NCBI GenBank assembly: GCA_026003015.1
Contig: BPGL01000001.1
Location: forward strand, 838,913 to 902,912
From: Actinomycetota bacterium
GTDB lineage: Bacteria > Actinomycetota > UBA4738 > HRBIN12
Length of the DNA stretch: 64,000 bases
Direction of reading: 5' to 3'
Shown here: in pieces, positions 54,202-62,451 of the stretch
How the letters are laid out: every line of letters starts with the position of its first letter
Position numbering within the stretch: the first letter of the stretch is position 1
Program-made: the position numbers and the translations under genes
Notes under the pieces: model-generated
Databases searched by the model: none
The model's input: the letters and a program-made list of their open reading frames with translations, nothing else
Told to the model about the DNA's origin: nothing

Positions 54202-55047
54202 TCAGGCTCCTTCCGATCGTGGGAGCAGGTCGACGAGCAGGTTCCCGACGCCGATCGCCGCCTCGCGCGCGACCCGCACGACCTCCTCGTGGGTGACCTC
54301 TCGTCCGTACGCGTTCGTCACCGAGCACAGGCCCAGGACGCGCATCCCGAGCGCGCGGGCCGGCAGGACCTCGGGCACCACCGACATCCCGACGACGGTC
54401 GCGCCCGCCCGTGCGAGGAACGCGATCTCCGCGGGGGTCTCGTAGGCGGGTCCCTGCATCGCCGCGTAGACGCCGGGGCGGGCCTCGATCCCCAGGACGG
54501 ACGCCCGCTCGAGCGCGAGCTCGACGAGCGCCGGATCGTACGCGTCGCGCATCGGCACGAACGCCGGCGTGCCGTCGGGCGTGCGCCAACCTCGCAGCGG
54601 CGCCTCCCCCATGAGGTTCACGTGGTCGCGCAGGACGACGACCGTCCCCGCATCGAGCCCTTCGACGAGGCCCCCGACCGCTGCGGTCACGATGAAGGTG
54701 CGTGCGCCGAGCGCGTGTGCCAGCCGCGGCAGGAGGGCCGGCACGTCCATCGGGTAGCCCTCGTACAGATGGAACCGGCCGCCGAACGCCACCACCGGCA
54801 CGCCGGCGAGCCGGCCGACCGACAGGACCCCCGCGTGACCGGGAACCCCCGGCACCGGGAACCCGGGAAGCTCCGCGTACGGCAGGCTCGCGTCGACCTC
54901 CAGCGCGTCGGCGAGGGCGTCGGCAAGACCCGAGCCGAGCACGATCCCCACCCGCGGGACCGCCGCGGAACGGGCCCGCACGACCTCCGCCGCCCGCTGC
55001 GGCAGGTCGTCGCCCGGTCCGGGCATCGGCGCCGTGGCGACGCTCAC
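54202..55047 (-). CDS. Purine nucleoside phosphorylase
   Basis: This 281-residue enzyme belongs to the trimeric PNP/MTAP family, with [97 protein letters not shown] and the Asn-containing base pocket CSVTNAYG. That Asn suits 6-oxopurines (inosine, guanosine). It would use the nucleosides left after AhcY action and deamination. The GTG start overlaps the upstream isomerase stop. Confidence 0.9.
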   Translation of the reverse strand: MSVATAPMPGPGDDLPQRAAEVVRARSAAVPRVGIVLGSGLADALADALEVDASLPYAELPGFPVPGVPGHAGVLSVGRLAGVPVVAFGGRFHLYEGYPMDVPALLPRLAHALGARTFIVTAAVGGLVEGLDAGTVVVLRDHVNLMGEAPLRGWRTPDGTPAFVPMRDAYDPALVELALERASVLGIEARPGVYAAMQGPAYETPAEIAFLARAGATVVGMSVVPEVLPARALGMRVLGLCSVTNAYGREVTHEEVVRVAREAAIGVGNLLVDLLPRSEGA

Positions 55048-56105
55048 GATCCCCCCGCCAGGGCCGCCTTGAGGCGGGCGATCACCTCGACCGGGGTCGG
55101 ATCGATCCCCCGGGCGATGCCCGCGTAGGCCGACGCGAGGTCCCCGAGCACCACGAGCGAGCACAGGCGGGCCAACGCCGAGCGACCGCTCGCGCGCACG
55201 TCGACCGTCTCCGCACCGGCCTCCCGCGCGATCGCGAGCGAGGGCTCGAAGCGCGCGGCGACGTCGGGGCGCTCGCCGTCGTGGCGGAGCGCGACGACGA
55301 CGAACCCACGGCCCCGCCCCGCCGACCAGCCGACCACCTCGTTGTGGTCGAGCTCCGGGAGCGCCGAGGCGAACGCCGGCAGCTTCGCGTTCTCGTTCCA
55401 CTGGGTCCGCCAGCGGTTGGCCGCGGTCGCGCCCAGGCCGTCGGCGCCCCAGAAGACCGGGGTCCGCTCGCCGATCAGCCGCGCGATGCGCTTGGCCGCG
55501 TTGCGATCGGTGGGGACCTCCGGCGCGAGCTCGCCGAGGAGCCGCTCCATCTCGCCGACCGCCTCATCGACGTCGGAGGCCAGACGCGGGAGGAGGCCGG
55601 CCGACTCGAGGGCGCCGAGCAGCCCGAACGCGAGCTCGCCCAGCGCGGCGCGCGGCATCATGCCCGCCGAGACCCCGACGACCGGGACCCCGGAGGCCGC
55701 CGCCCGCGCCCCGAGCTCGCCGCCGGAGGTCACCGCGATGAGCCGGCACCCCCGGGCGAGGGCCTCGTCGAAGCACGCGAGCGTCTCCTGCGTGGTCCCG
55801 GAGTACGAGCAGCACACGACGAGCGTCGACGGGCCGCAGTAGCCGGGAAGCTCGGGGCCGCGCTGAACGTCGATCGGCACGCCGAGCCGGTCGCGGAACA
55901 AGCTCCGCAGCACGTCGCCGGCCACGGCCGAGCCGCCCATCCCGCAGTAGGTCACGGCGGCGATCTGGTCCAAGGAGGGCAGCGGGCGGACCGCGCGACC
56001 GGTCCCGTATCCCGAGCGCGCTTGCTCCGGCAGCCGGGCGATCGCGCCGAGCATGTCGCCGCGGTCGACGTCGCGAACCCGGGACGGGTCGTCGAGGTCG
56101 ATCAC
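55044..56105 (-). CDS. Bifunctional phosphoglucose/phosphomannose isomerase (SIS domain)
   Basis: This 353-residue double-SIS protein has [52 protein letters not shown] and the C-terminal isomerase part [31 protein letters not shown], as in bifunctional PGI/PMI enzymes. It interconverts fructose-6-P with glucose-6-P and mannose-6-P. Next to manB it would feed GDP-mannose and glycan synthesis; mycobacteria have the equivalent Rv3256c-manB pair. GTG 56105 has AAGGAGG upstream and overlaps the Trm112-like stop. Confidence 0.88.
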   Translation of the reverse strand: MIDLDDPSRVRDVDRGDMLGAIARLPEQARSGYGTGRAVRPLPSLDQIAAVTYCGMGGSAVAGDVLRSLFRDRLGVPIDVQRGPELPGYCGPSTLVVCCSYSGTTQETLACFDEALARGCRLIAVTSGGELGARAAASGVPVVGVSAGMMPRAALGELAFGLLGALESAGLLPRLASDVDEAVGEMERLLGELAPEVPTDRNAAKRIARLIGERTPVFWGADGLGATAANRWRTQWNENAKLPAFASALPELDHNEVVGWSAGRGRGFVVVALRHDGERPDVAARFEPSLAIAREAGAETVDVRASGRSALARLCSLVVLGDLASAYAGIARGIDPTPVEVIARLKAALAGGS

Positions 56106-56281
56106 GCGTCCTCCTTCGGCTCGAGGGCTTCGTCGATCAGCATCACGGGGATGCCGTCGCGGATCGGATAGCGCAGACCGCACCGTCGGCAGACGATCAC
56201 CTGCTCAGCCTCGAAGACGTCGACGTCGCCCCGATCCCTCGGGCACACGAGGATCCTGATCAGGTCGGGATCGAGGCTCAC
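56102..56281 (-). CDS. Trm112-family small zinc protein
   Basis: This 59-residue protein reads SLDPDLIRILVCPRDRG, then EQVIVCRRCGLRYPIRDGIPVMLIDEALEP. The pattern of one Cys, a CxxC pair and YPIRDGIPVML is that of Trm112/UPF0434 (YcaR-like) proteins, which support methyltransferases or act as small zinc proteins. The GTG at 56281 overlaps the manB stop, and its own stop overlaps the next GTG, so it is translationally coupled on both sides. Confidence 0.85.
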   Translation of the reverse strand: MSLDPDLIRILVCPRDRGDVDVFEAEQVIVCRRCGLRYPIRDGIPVMLIDEALEPKEDA

Positions 56282-57636
56282 CCGTCACCTCCCCCGCCCC
56301 TGATCAGCGCGAGAAGCTCGGCCGTGCGCTCGGCGAGGAGCTCGGGGGTGCGGGCCTCCACGTTCAGGCGCAGGAGCGGCTCCGTGTTCGAGGGCCGCAC
56401 GTTGCACCACCAGTCGTCCTCCTCCACGGTGAGGCCGTCGAGGCGATCCTGGCGGGCCTGCCGGAACGCCGCCGCGACCCGCTCGAGGGCGGCCGCCGGA
56501 TCGTCCACGCGGCTGTTGATCTCGCCGGAGGCGGCGTACCGGCGGAACGGACGCAGGAGCTCCGACAGCGGCACCCCCGCTTCGGACAGCTCCCCGAGCG
56601 CGATCACCGCGGCGATCATCCCCGAATCGGCGTTGTAGTTGTCCCGGAAGTAGTAGTGGCCGGAGTGCTCCCCGCCGAAGACCGCCCCGGTCTCGGCCAT
56701 CACCTGCTTGATGAAGGAGTGGCCGACGCGGGTGCGCACCGGCACGCCGCCCTCGGCTCGGATCGTCTCGGGCACGATCCACGAGCAGATCAGGTTGTGC
56801 ACGATCACCGCCCCGGGGTGGCGTCGGAGCATCGCACGGGCGACGAGCGCCGTGAGCACCGAGCCCGAGACGTCCTCGGCGTGCTCGTCGACGAGGAACA
56901 CGCGATCGGCGTCGCCATCGAACGCGAGCCCGACGTCGGCCCCGTGCTCGAGCACCGCGGCCTTCAGGTCCTTCTGGTTCTCGGGGTCGATCGGGTCGGC
57001 CGGGTGGTTGGGGAACGTGCCGTCGAGCTCGGGGTACAGGTGGTGCAGTCGGATCGGCAGGCGCCCGAGCACGGCGGGGACGACCAGGCCGCCCATCCCG
57101 TTCGCCGTGTCGGCCACGACGGTCAGCGGTCGCATCGCGCCGACGTCGACGAACGACAGGACGTGCTCGACGTAGTCCTCGAGCAGATCCACCCGCTCCA
57201 CGCGGCCCCGCGAGGCCGACGCGACGGCGTCGGCGTCGTCCTCGACGAGCCGGCGGATCTCGCGCAGACCAGACGCCTCCCCGACCGGCCGGGCGCCCGG
57301 AAGGCAGAACTTCAGCCCGTTGTACTCCCGGGGGTTGTGGCTCGCGGTGATCATGATGCCCGGGAGGTCGAGCCGTCCCGAGGCGAAGTACAGCAGGTCG
57401 GTCGACGCCAGACCGAGGTCGGCGACGTCGGCGCCGGCGCCCGTGACGCCCTCGGTGAGCGCCTCGGCGAGCTCGGGCGAGGACAGGCGAGCGTCACGGC
57501 CGATCAGGAAGCGATCCAGCCCGCTGAAGCGCACGAACGCGGCGCCGATCCGACGGGCGAGGGCTGCGTCGAGTTCGTCGGGCACCACGCCCCGCACGTC
57601 GTAGGCCTTGAAGATCCGCTCGAGGGTCGACGCCAT
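56278..57636 (-). CDS. manB: Phosphomannomutase/phosphoglucomutase
   Basis: This 452-residue alpha-D-phosphohexomutase has the phosphoserine loop GIMITASHNPREYNGLKF, metal loop GLAFDGDADRVFLVDE, sugar loop GGEHSGHYYFRDN and phosphate-binding loop VRPSNTEPLLRLNVEA. It interconverts mannose-6-P and mannose-1-P (and glucose phosphates) for nucleotide-sugar synthesis. ATG 57636 follows TAGGAT by 8 nt. It leads a coupled run with the Trm112-like protein, the isomerase, PNP and ahcY. Confidence 0.94.
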   Translation of the reverse strand: MASTLERIFKAYDVRGVVPDELDAALARRIGAAFVRFSGLDRFLIGRDARLSSPELAEALTEGVTGAGADVADLGLASTDLLYFASGRLDLPGIMITASHNPREYNGLKFCLPGARPVGEASGLREIRRLVEDDADAVASASRGRVERVDLLEDYVEHVLSFVDVGAMRPLTVVADTANGMGGLVVPAVLGRLPIRLHHLYPELDGTFPNHPADPIDPENQKDLKAAVLEHGADVGLAFDGDADRVFLVDEHAEDVSGSVLTALVARAMLRRHPGAVIVHNLICSWIVPETIRAEGGVPVRTRVGHSFIKQVMAETGAVFGGEHSGHYYFRDNYNADSGMIAAVIALGELSEAGVPLSELLRPFRRYAASGEINSRVDDPAAALERVAAAFRQARQDRLDGLTVEEDDWWCNVRPSNTEPLLRLNVEARTPELLAERTAELLALIRGGGGDG

Positions 57637-57644
57637 GGCTCGGC

Positions 57645-57650
57645 ATCCTA
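57645..57650 (-). promoter_or_regulatory. Putative -10 box of the manB operon
   Basis: TAGGAT on the minus strand ends 8 nt before the manB ATG. Confidence 0.4.
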
Positions 57651-57752
57651 CCCAAGCGCGTGGAGCCGACCGCCGGGGCTCACCTCGCGCGCGGCGACGG
57701 AGGAGGCCTCGGGTGCGGGCCGATGCGAGAGCGCGCGGGCCTCAGGCGTTCG

Positions 57753-57983
57753 TCAGCCGCCGACGACCAGGTCGAGGACCGACGAGAGCGGCACGAGCCG
57801 GCCGTCGCTGAACCACCACTTCGCCTCGCACAGGTGGCACGTGCTGAACGTCACGTCCCGCCCCCCGAGCGCCATCGAGATCGTGATCAGGTCGCCCTGC
57901 CCGCAACTCGGGCACGGACCCGTCGGGGTGGATCCAGCGGTACGCATACCGACAGGGTCGGCCTCGGCGCGCTCGACCACCAT
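57753..57983 (-). CDS. Small zinc-ribbon protein
   Basis: This protein of up to 76 residues has two CxxC pairs, GPCPSCGQGD and STCHLCEAKWWFSDG, joined by a beta hairpin, a zinc-ribbon layout. It ends LSSVLDLVVGG. An internal ATG at 57947 gives a 64-residue form that begins MRTAGSTPTG and is equally possible. It lies upstream of manB, where mycobacteria also encode small proteins. Function is unknown. Confidence 0.65.
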   Translation of the reverse strand: MVVERAEADPVGMRTAGSTPTGPCPSCGQGDLITISMALGGRDVTFSTCHLCEAKWWFSDGRLVPLSSVLDLVVGG

Positions 57984-58098
57984 AGCGAGACGGACCCATT
58001 TGCATGGGCGCTCGGAGCCGTGGCGCTCCTCCGCCGCGCCCGCGGCCGGCCGCCCCCGGACGGGGGAGGCGCATCGGTCGATCGGCGCAGGCCCTCGC

Positions 58099-58124
58099 GG
58101 GCCCCCGGGGCCCCTCGGGGGCCC
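58099..58124 (-). terminator. GC-rich hairpin downstream of the DUF3499 gene
   Basis: A perfect 9-bp stem, GGGCCCCCG with CGGGGGCCC, encloses an 8-nt loop 19 bp after the DUF3499 stop. No T-run follows. It may stop or pause the transcript. Confidence 0.4.
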
Positions 58125-58142
58125 GGCCGATCTGGCTCGAGC

Positions 58143-58346
58143 TCAGGCGGCGCCGGGGGCGCGCGCGTCGCGGATCGTCCACCCGACCGGCGGGGTCATC
58201 GCCTCGGCGTGGCGGCGGCACAGGTCGAGCCGCCCGGGGTCCGGCGGGTCGACGAGGTCGCCGATCACCACGACGCGTTCGGCGTAGACGAGGGACACCG
58301 TGACGGCCGGCTCGACGCCGCACCGCATCTTCGCGCAGATCCGCAC
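58143..58346 (-). CDS. DUF3499-family small protein
   Basis: This 67-residue protein matches the actinobacterial DUF3499 family: RICAKMRCGVEPAVTVSLVYAERVVVIGDL, then GRLDLCRRHAEAMTPPVGWTIRD. Four conserved Cys/His positions (CAKxxC and LCxxH) suggest a small zinc site. In many actinobacteria it lies between manB and DUF5719/whiB genes, and the same neighbourhood is seen here. Function is unknown. GTG 58346 has TAGGCT 7 nt upstream and a full promoter with a palindrome in its spacer. Confidence 0.88.
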   Translation of the reverse strand: MRICAKMRCGVEPAVTVSLVYAERVVVIGDLVDPPDPGRLDLCRRHAEAMTPPVGWTIRDARAPGAA

Positions 58347-58353
58347 GCCCCAC

Positions 58354-58382
58354 AGCCTAGATCACACGGATGTGATTTCCAA
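58354..58382 (-). promoter_or_regulatory. Promoter of the DUF3499 gene with palindromic operator in the spacer
   Basis: On the minus strand -35 TTGGAA (58377-58382), a 17-nt spacer and -10 TAGGCT (58354-58359) precede the GTG by 7 nt. The spacer contains the perfect palindrome ATCACA-N4-TGTGAT (58361-58376), placed where a bound repressor would block RNA polymerase. Confidence 0.55.
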
Positions 58383-58404
58383 ACGTCGAGCCGGAGCCCC
58401 GCGC

Positions 58405-59532
58405 TCAGATGTCCGCGGCCGCGGGCGTGTCCCACTCCTGGGCGCCGGGCGGGCGGTAGCCGGCGATGATCACGTGCGCCCCGACCGGGATCAGCTCGTA
58501 GAGCTCCTCGATCTCCTCGTTGCGCATCCGGATGCAGCCGTGCGACGCGTACCGCCCGATCGACTCGGGGGCCGGGGTTCCGTGGATCCGGATCAGGCCG
58601 GGCGCGTCGATGTAGATGGCGCGCGTGCCCATGACGCCGTTCGGTCCCCCCGGCACGACCGCCGGCAGGTTCGCCCCCCACGAGTCCAGGGCCGGGTTGT
58701 ACCAGGTCGGGTTGACCCGCTTGTCCCAGATCGTCCAAACGCCCGTCGGCGTGGTCCAGCCGGGCTTGGCCGTGGCCACGCTCCACGTCTTCATCACCCG
58801 GAAGCCGTCGTAGAGGTACAGGACGTTCTCGTCGACGCGCACGACGATCGTGCGGCCGAGGGTGCGGGGCGTGACCTTGGGCTCGACCCTGACCGTGCCG
58901 AGCTGCACCGAGCGCAGGTCCGAGCGGACCGCGCGCAGGACCTTCTCCTCGGCGGCGGCGACGCGCAGCTTGCGACCGGGTCGCGCGCGGACGAAGCGGA
59001 TGTCGGAGCCGTCGGCGGTCAGGTCGATGCGCGCGTCCCGGGGCTCGATCGCGACCTGTGCGGCGATCCGATCCACGAGGCGCTCGATCGGCCCGCCGAC
59101 CACGCTGAAGGGCACCTCGACGTCCATCGCGACGGGCTCGTCGCGCAACCGGTGCCAGGCCCGCTCGAAGGCGGTCATCGTCTGGCCAACCGCGAGGGCC
59201 CGGTCGACCGCCCCGGCGACGTCGGCGCGCTCGCCGAGCTCGGCGTGGGTCGCTCGCCAGGTGCGACCCGCCGCCTCGATCCGAAGGGGCCGGGCGAGCT
59301 CGGCCGCGATCACACGACCCACGGCGGCGACCGCCTCGTCCCTCGTCATGCCGCCGACGTCGACGCCGGCCACGCGGATCCCGGGGAGGATCACGGACGA
59401 CCGGGCGGCGTCGTAGCGGTACATCGCCCACGCCCCGCCGGCGGCGCCGAGCGCGATCACCGCCACGACGGCGAGCGCGACGGTCACGAGGCGCCGCCGC
59501 CCCCGCCGCACGTGTCGTCCCCGGCTCACCAT
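58405..59532 (-). CDS. L,D-transpeptidase (YkuD) with peptidoglycan-binding-like domain
   Basis: This 375-residue protein has a short Arg-rich cytoplasmic end, one membrane helix (about 15-37), an extracellular YoaR-like domain (VAGVDVGGMTRDEAVAAV onward) and a C-terminal YkuD domain. The YkuD active site IRIHGTPAPESIGRYASHGCIRMRNEEIEEL has the catalytic His and Cys. It should make 3-3 crosslinks in peptidoglycan or attach proteins to it. ATG 59532 has GGAGG in its leader and TAGCAT about 30 nt upstream. Confidence 0.9.
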   Translation of the reverse strand: MVSRGRHVRRGRRRLVTVALAVVAVIALGAAGGAWAMYRYDAARSSVILPGIRVAGVDVGGMTRDEAVAAVGRVIAAELARPLRIEAAGRTWRATHAELGERADVAGAVDRALAVGQTMTAFERAWHRLRDEPVAMDVEVPFSVVGGPIERLVDRIAAQVAIEPRDARIDLTADGSDIRFVRARPGRKLRVAAAEEKVLRAVRSDLRSVQLGTVRVEPKVTPRTLGRTIVVRVDENVLYLYDGFRVMKTWSVATAKPGWTTPTGVWTIWDKRVNPTWYNPALDSWGANLPAVVPGGPNGVMGTRAIYIDAPGLIRIHGTPAPESIGRYASHGCIRMRNEEIEELYELIPVGAHVIIAGYRPPGAQEWDTPAAADI

Positions 59533-59617
59533 CCGACCACCGCCGTCGCCTCCGTTGCCGCACCATGCTACCGCGTGGTCCGGAGCCCGGACGCTTGCCA
59601 GACGGCCTGCAGGACCG

Positions 59618-59672
59618 CAGGCGGTGACCGCCGACTCAGGCGGTGACGCCGACTCAGGCGGTGACGCCGAAG
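59618..59672. repeat. Short tandem duplication at the end of the TlpA-like gene
   Basis: Three copies of an 18-19 bp unit, CAGGCGGTGACGCCGACT (59618-59636, 59637-59654, 59655-59672). The third copy holds the last codons and stop of the TlpA-like gene; the other two lie downstream, so the 3' end of the gene has been copied. Confidence 0.8.
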
Positions 59673-60202
59673 TGTTCCGCGATCAGGGCGGCGAGCGCGT
59701 CGTCGTTCAGCGGGCCCACCCACACGTCAGCGATCTCACCTCCGGGACGAACGAACACGGTGGTCGGCATCCCGGCGCCGCCGAGGGCGGAGAAGAAGGC
59801 GCCCTGCGCATCGAACGCGGTGTCGTACGTGACGCCCGTTCGGCGCACCAGGTCGATGCTCGCAGCTCGGGCGTCGCTCTGCGAGATCCCCAGGAACGCC
59901 ACCCGGCCACGAAGGCGACGGTGGACGGTCTCGAAGTCCGGCATCTCGGCCACGCAGCTCGGGCACCAGGACGCGAAGAAGTTGATGACCAGGGGACGCT
60001 CGGCGTAGGCGGCGTAGTCGACGATCCCGTCCCCCTCCAGCGTCGGGAGTCGGAGCTCCCTCAGGACCCCGCCGACACGGAGATCGCCCGCGTAGCCCAC
60101 CTCGCTCGATCCGCCACGGGCCAGGAGGGATGCGGTGAGCAGGGCCCCGAGGACGACGGATCCCCACGCGACGGCTCGACGGGCGCCCACGCCCCTGCTC
60201 AT
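59654..60202 (-). CDS. TlpA/ResA-like membrane-anchored thioredoxin
   Basis: This 182-residue protein has an N-terminal signal anchor (about 11-29) and a thioredoxin-fold domain with the redox pair Cys80-x-x-Cys83 in INFFASWCPSC. The cis-Pro is in GAGMPTTVFV and a TlpA-type insertion follows the active site. It should reduce disulfides outside the membrane, for example in cytochrome c maturation or envelope redox control. Its ATG overlaps the anti-sigma stop (ATGA), linking it to the sigma factor. Confidence 0.87.
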   Translation of the reverse strand: MSRGVGARRAVAWGSVVLGALLTASLLARGGSSEVGYAGDLRVGGVLRELRLPTLEGDGIVDYAAYAERPLVINFFASWCPSCVAEMPDFETVHRRLRGRVAFLGISQSDARAASIDLVRRTGVTYDTAFDAQGAFFSALGGAGMPTTVFVRPGGEIADVWVGPLNDDALAALIAEHFGVTA

Positions 60203-60465
60203 CGCTCCCGAGGGTGCCCGGCGCTGCCGCTCACCTGGACGTGGGCGCGCACGCGGTCACGCAGGCCTCGCGTGAGCGGCTCGCGGGCCTCCTCGGCCAT
60301 GGCCCGCCCGACGCGCCCGAGCATCACCTCGTGCCAGCATTCCTCGCAGCCCAGCAGATGGGCCTCGAACCAGCGGATCGCCCGCCGCGGCAACTCCCCC
60401 GAGACGTACTCGGCGGCGTTGCGCTCGGGATCGTGGCGCCGTCGCCGCACCCACCAGCTCTTCAT
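60199..60465 (-). CDS. Zinc-finger anti-sigma factor (ZAS-like)
   Basis: This 88-residue protein has the anti-sigma zinc motif HxxxCxxC: His36, Cys40 and Cys43 in FEAHLLGCEECWHEV. It lacks a membrane segment, so it is a soluble anti-sigma. Such factors release their sigma when the zinc thiols are oxidised. The ATG overlaps the sigma stop and its stop overlaps the TlpA start, so the three proteins are coupled, which suits redox control. Confidence 0.82.
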   Translation of the reverse strand: MKSWWVRRRRHDPERNAAEYVSGELPRRAIRWFEAHLLGCEECWHEVMLGRVGRAMAEEAREPLTRGLRDRVRAHVQVSGSAGHPRER

Positions 60466-60983
60466 CGACCCGCCTCCATGACCGAGACCCCGAGCAGCCC
60501 CGCGAGGGCTCGCCGGCCACGGTGCAGCCGCGACAGGACCGTGCCCCGCGGGGTGCCCATCGCCCGGGCGGCATCCGCCGTCGATAGACCCATGAGGTCG
60601 ACCAGCGTGATCGCCACGCGCTGCTCGTCGGAGAGGCGCCACATCGCGCGGTGGAGCGCGTCGCGGTCAAGGGCGGCCATCGCGAGTCCCTCGGGGTCCT
60701 CTCCTCCCGCCGATTCCGCGCCCTCTGCGAGAGCTACCTCCTTCGGGCGGCGCGAACGGCTCCGGTACTGGGATCGGGCGAGGTTCAGGCAGATCGTGGC
60801 CAGCCACGGCTCCACCCTGCGAGGTCGCCGCCGCTGTCTCCAGGCTCGGAACGCTGCGAGGTACGTCTCCTGCGTCAGGTCCTCGGCCTCCTCGCGAGTG
60901 CGCACGAGCTTGCGAGACAGGTTGTAGACGAGGTCCATCGCGCCCATCGTCGCCCGCAGGAACGAGTCCTGATCGCTGGTCAT
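60462..60983 (-). CDS. ECF-type RNA polymerase sigma factor
   Basis: This 173-residue sigma-70 family protein has region 2 (MDLVYNLSRKLVRTREEAEDLTQETYLAAFRAWRQ) and region 4 (LHRAMWRLSDEQRVAITLVDLMGLSTADAARAMGTPRGTVLSRLHRGRRALAGLL). It has no region 1 or 3, as in ECF sigmas, and resembles the SigR/RpoE group. With its ZAS anti-sigma and a TlpA-like thioredoxin it probably answers thiol-oxidative stress in the envelope. ATG 60983 has ACGAGG upstream. Confidence 0.9.
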   Translation of the reverse strand: MTSDQDSFLRATMGAMDLVYNLSRKLVRTREEAEDLTQETYLAAFRAWRQRRRPRRVEPWLATICLNLARSQYRSRSRRPKEVALAEGAESAGGEDPEGLAMAALDRDALHRAMWRLSDEQRVAITLVDLMGLSTADAARAMGTPRGTVLSRLHRGRRALAGLLGVSVMEAGR

Positions 60984-61101
60984 CGCCTCGTTGTGTAGGA
61001 CCCCAGATGGCCACCGCCGATTCCCCACGGCCGCCCCGCGCGGGCGTTCATGTCGAGAGATCGGGGTCCACAGACACGGGCGCGACCGGGGCCGCTCCAG
61101 G

Positions 61102-62451
61102 TCACTCGATCGCGCCGATCGGAACCGGGATCCCGATCGCGATCGCGTACCGCTCGGCGCCCAGGGTCGAGCGCCCGGCTCCGAACGCGACGACCGGTGC
61201 GTCGGCCCGCACGAGCACCGACGCGGTCGGGTCCTGCTCGAGGAACCCCTCCGGCGCCTCCGCGAGGCCGCCCGCGGGCAGGCGCAGGACCGCCTCGTGG
61301 CCGTCCCCGCCACCGCTCGGCAGGAGGCGCAGGCGTACCCGGACCTCGATCGTGCCGGGGTTGAGCACGACGAGCCCGGGGAGCCCGGCCGCTCCCGCCG
61401 CGGTCGGCGGCACGACCCAGTCGGCCGCCGGCCCCGACGTCCCGGCCGTGGCCGCGTCGTCGGCCCCGCGGCCCGCGGCGCGCAGCGCCACCACGCCACC
61501 TCCCCCGGCGATCCGCACGACGACGGCCGACGGACCCGCAGCCTGCAGGGGGTAGGCGGCCGCGGAGGTGCCGGCCTGCTCCGCCTGGGTCGGCGAGCTC
61601 GCCGGGGCGCCTGCGGCCACGAGCGTGGTCGTCACCGAGCGGGCCTCGGAGCCGGGGACGCCCACCACCAACTCCCCGGCCCCGGCACCCCGGGCGAGCG
61701 GGAGGTACCAGGTCGAGGAGGGGCTGGTCGTGCCCGCCGCGCTGCGGAGCCCCCCGCCGCGGCTCACGACGAGCGAGCCGACGCCGACCCTGCCGACCTG
61801 GGCGTTCACCTGGGCGAGGATCGCGGGCTCGCCTAGGAGCTTGCGACCCACGGCGAGCGCCACGCTGCGACGAGGCGGGATCTCCAGGTCGGTCCACTCG
61901 GCGTCGCGAACCGGCGCCCGGTCGGCGCTGAACAGCACGACGTCGACGACCGCGACGGTCGCGAAGGGGTTCATCACGACGAGGAACGCCTGGGTTCCCT
62001 GGGGCGTGCCGACGTCGGCCGCGTACCAGACGCCGGGAGAGGGCGCGACGCACGGTTCGATCCCCACCCCGGCTCCGTCGGCGCCCGCCAGGCGCCAGGC
62101 GGCCGCGATCCACCCGCCGAAGGTCTCGACGAGCGTCGACGAACCCCGCTCGCTCGAGGGCACCTCCTGGACGAGCTGCCCACCCGCCGGCACCGTCACC
62201 GCGGCGGGCGCCGACGGGCGGCGCGCGCCGAAGGTGGTGAGCCGGGCGTCCACGTCGCGGTCGCCCGGGTTCGCCAGGACGATGGCCGCCGACGAGCCCT
62301 CGCCGCCGCCGTGGGGACACAGCCACGCGCCCGACGCGAACGTCGGGCGCAGGGCCGGGCCGGCGGGGGCCGGCCCGATCCGGTCGGCCGCCACGACGCC
62401 GGCCGCCACGACGCCGGCGAGCAGGAGCGCGGCGATCCCCGGCCGTCTCAT
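61102..62451 (-). CDS. DUF5719-family secreted or membrane-anchored protein
   Basis: This 449-residue protein starts with a hydrophobic signal (IAALLLAGVVAAGVVAADRIG) and continues as an extracellular, beta-rich protein with two repeats of an 'IVLANPGDRDVDARLTTFG'-like and 'VVMNPFATVAVVDVVLFS'-like pattern. This is the actinobacterial DUF5719 pattern, commonly next to a large glycosyltransferase and whiB/DUF3499 genes. Function is unknown; a cell-surface role is likely. Its ATG overlaps the stop of the large membrane protein (ATGA). Confidence 0.78.
   Translation of the reverse strand: MRRPGIAALLLAGVVAAGVVAADRIGPAPAGPALRPTFASGAWLCPHGGGEGSSAAIVLANPGDRDVDARLTTFGARRPSAPAAVTVPAGGQLVQEVPSSERGSSTLVETFGGWIAAAWRLAGADGAGVGIEPCVAPSPGVWYAADVGTPQGTQAFLVVMNPFATVAVVDVVLFSADRAPVRDAEWTDLEIPPRRSVALAVGRKLLGEPAILAQVNAQVGRVGVGSLVVSRGGGLRSAAGTTSPSSTWYLPLARGAGAGELVVGVPGSEARSVTTTLVAAGAPASSPTQAEQAGTSAAAYPLQAAGPSAVVVRIAGGGGVVALRAAGRGADDAATAGTSGPAADWVVPPTAAGAAGLPGLVVLNPGTIEVRVRLRLLPSGGGDGHEAVLRLPAGGLAEAPEGFLEQDPTASVLVRADAPVVAFGAGRSTLGAERYAIAIGIPVPIGAIE

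Noticed and set aside
58361-58376. CRP/FNR-type binding site
   Set aside because: Half-sites face the wrong way: ATCACA-N4-TGTGAT has a 4-nt centre, unlike TGTGA-N6-TCACA. It is kept only as a generic operator.
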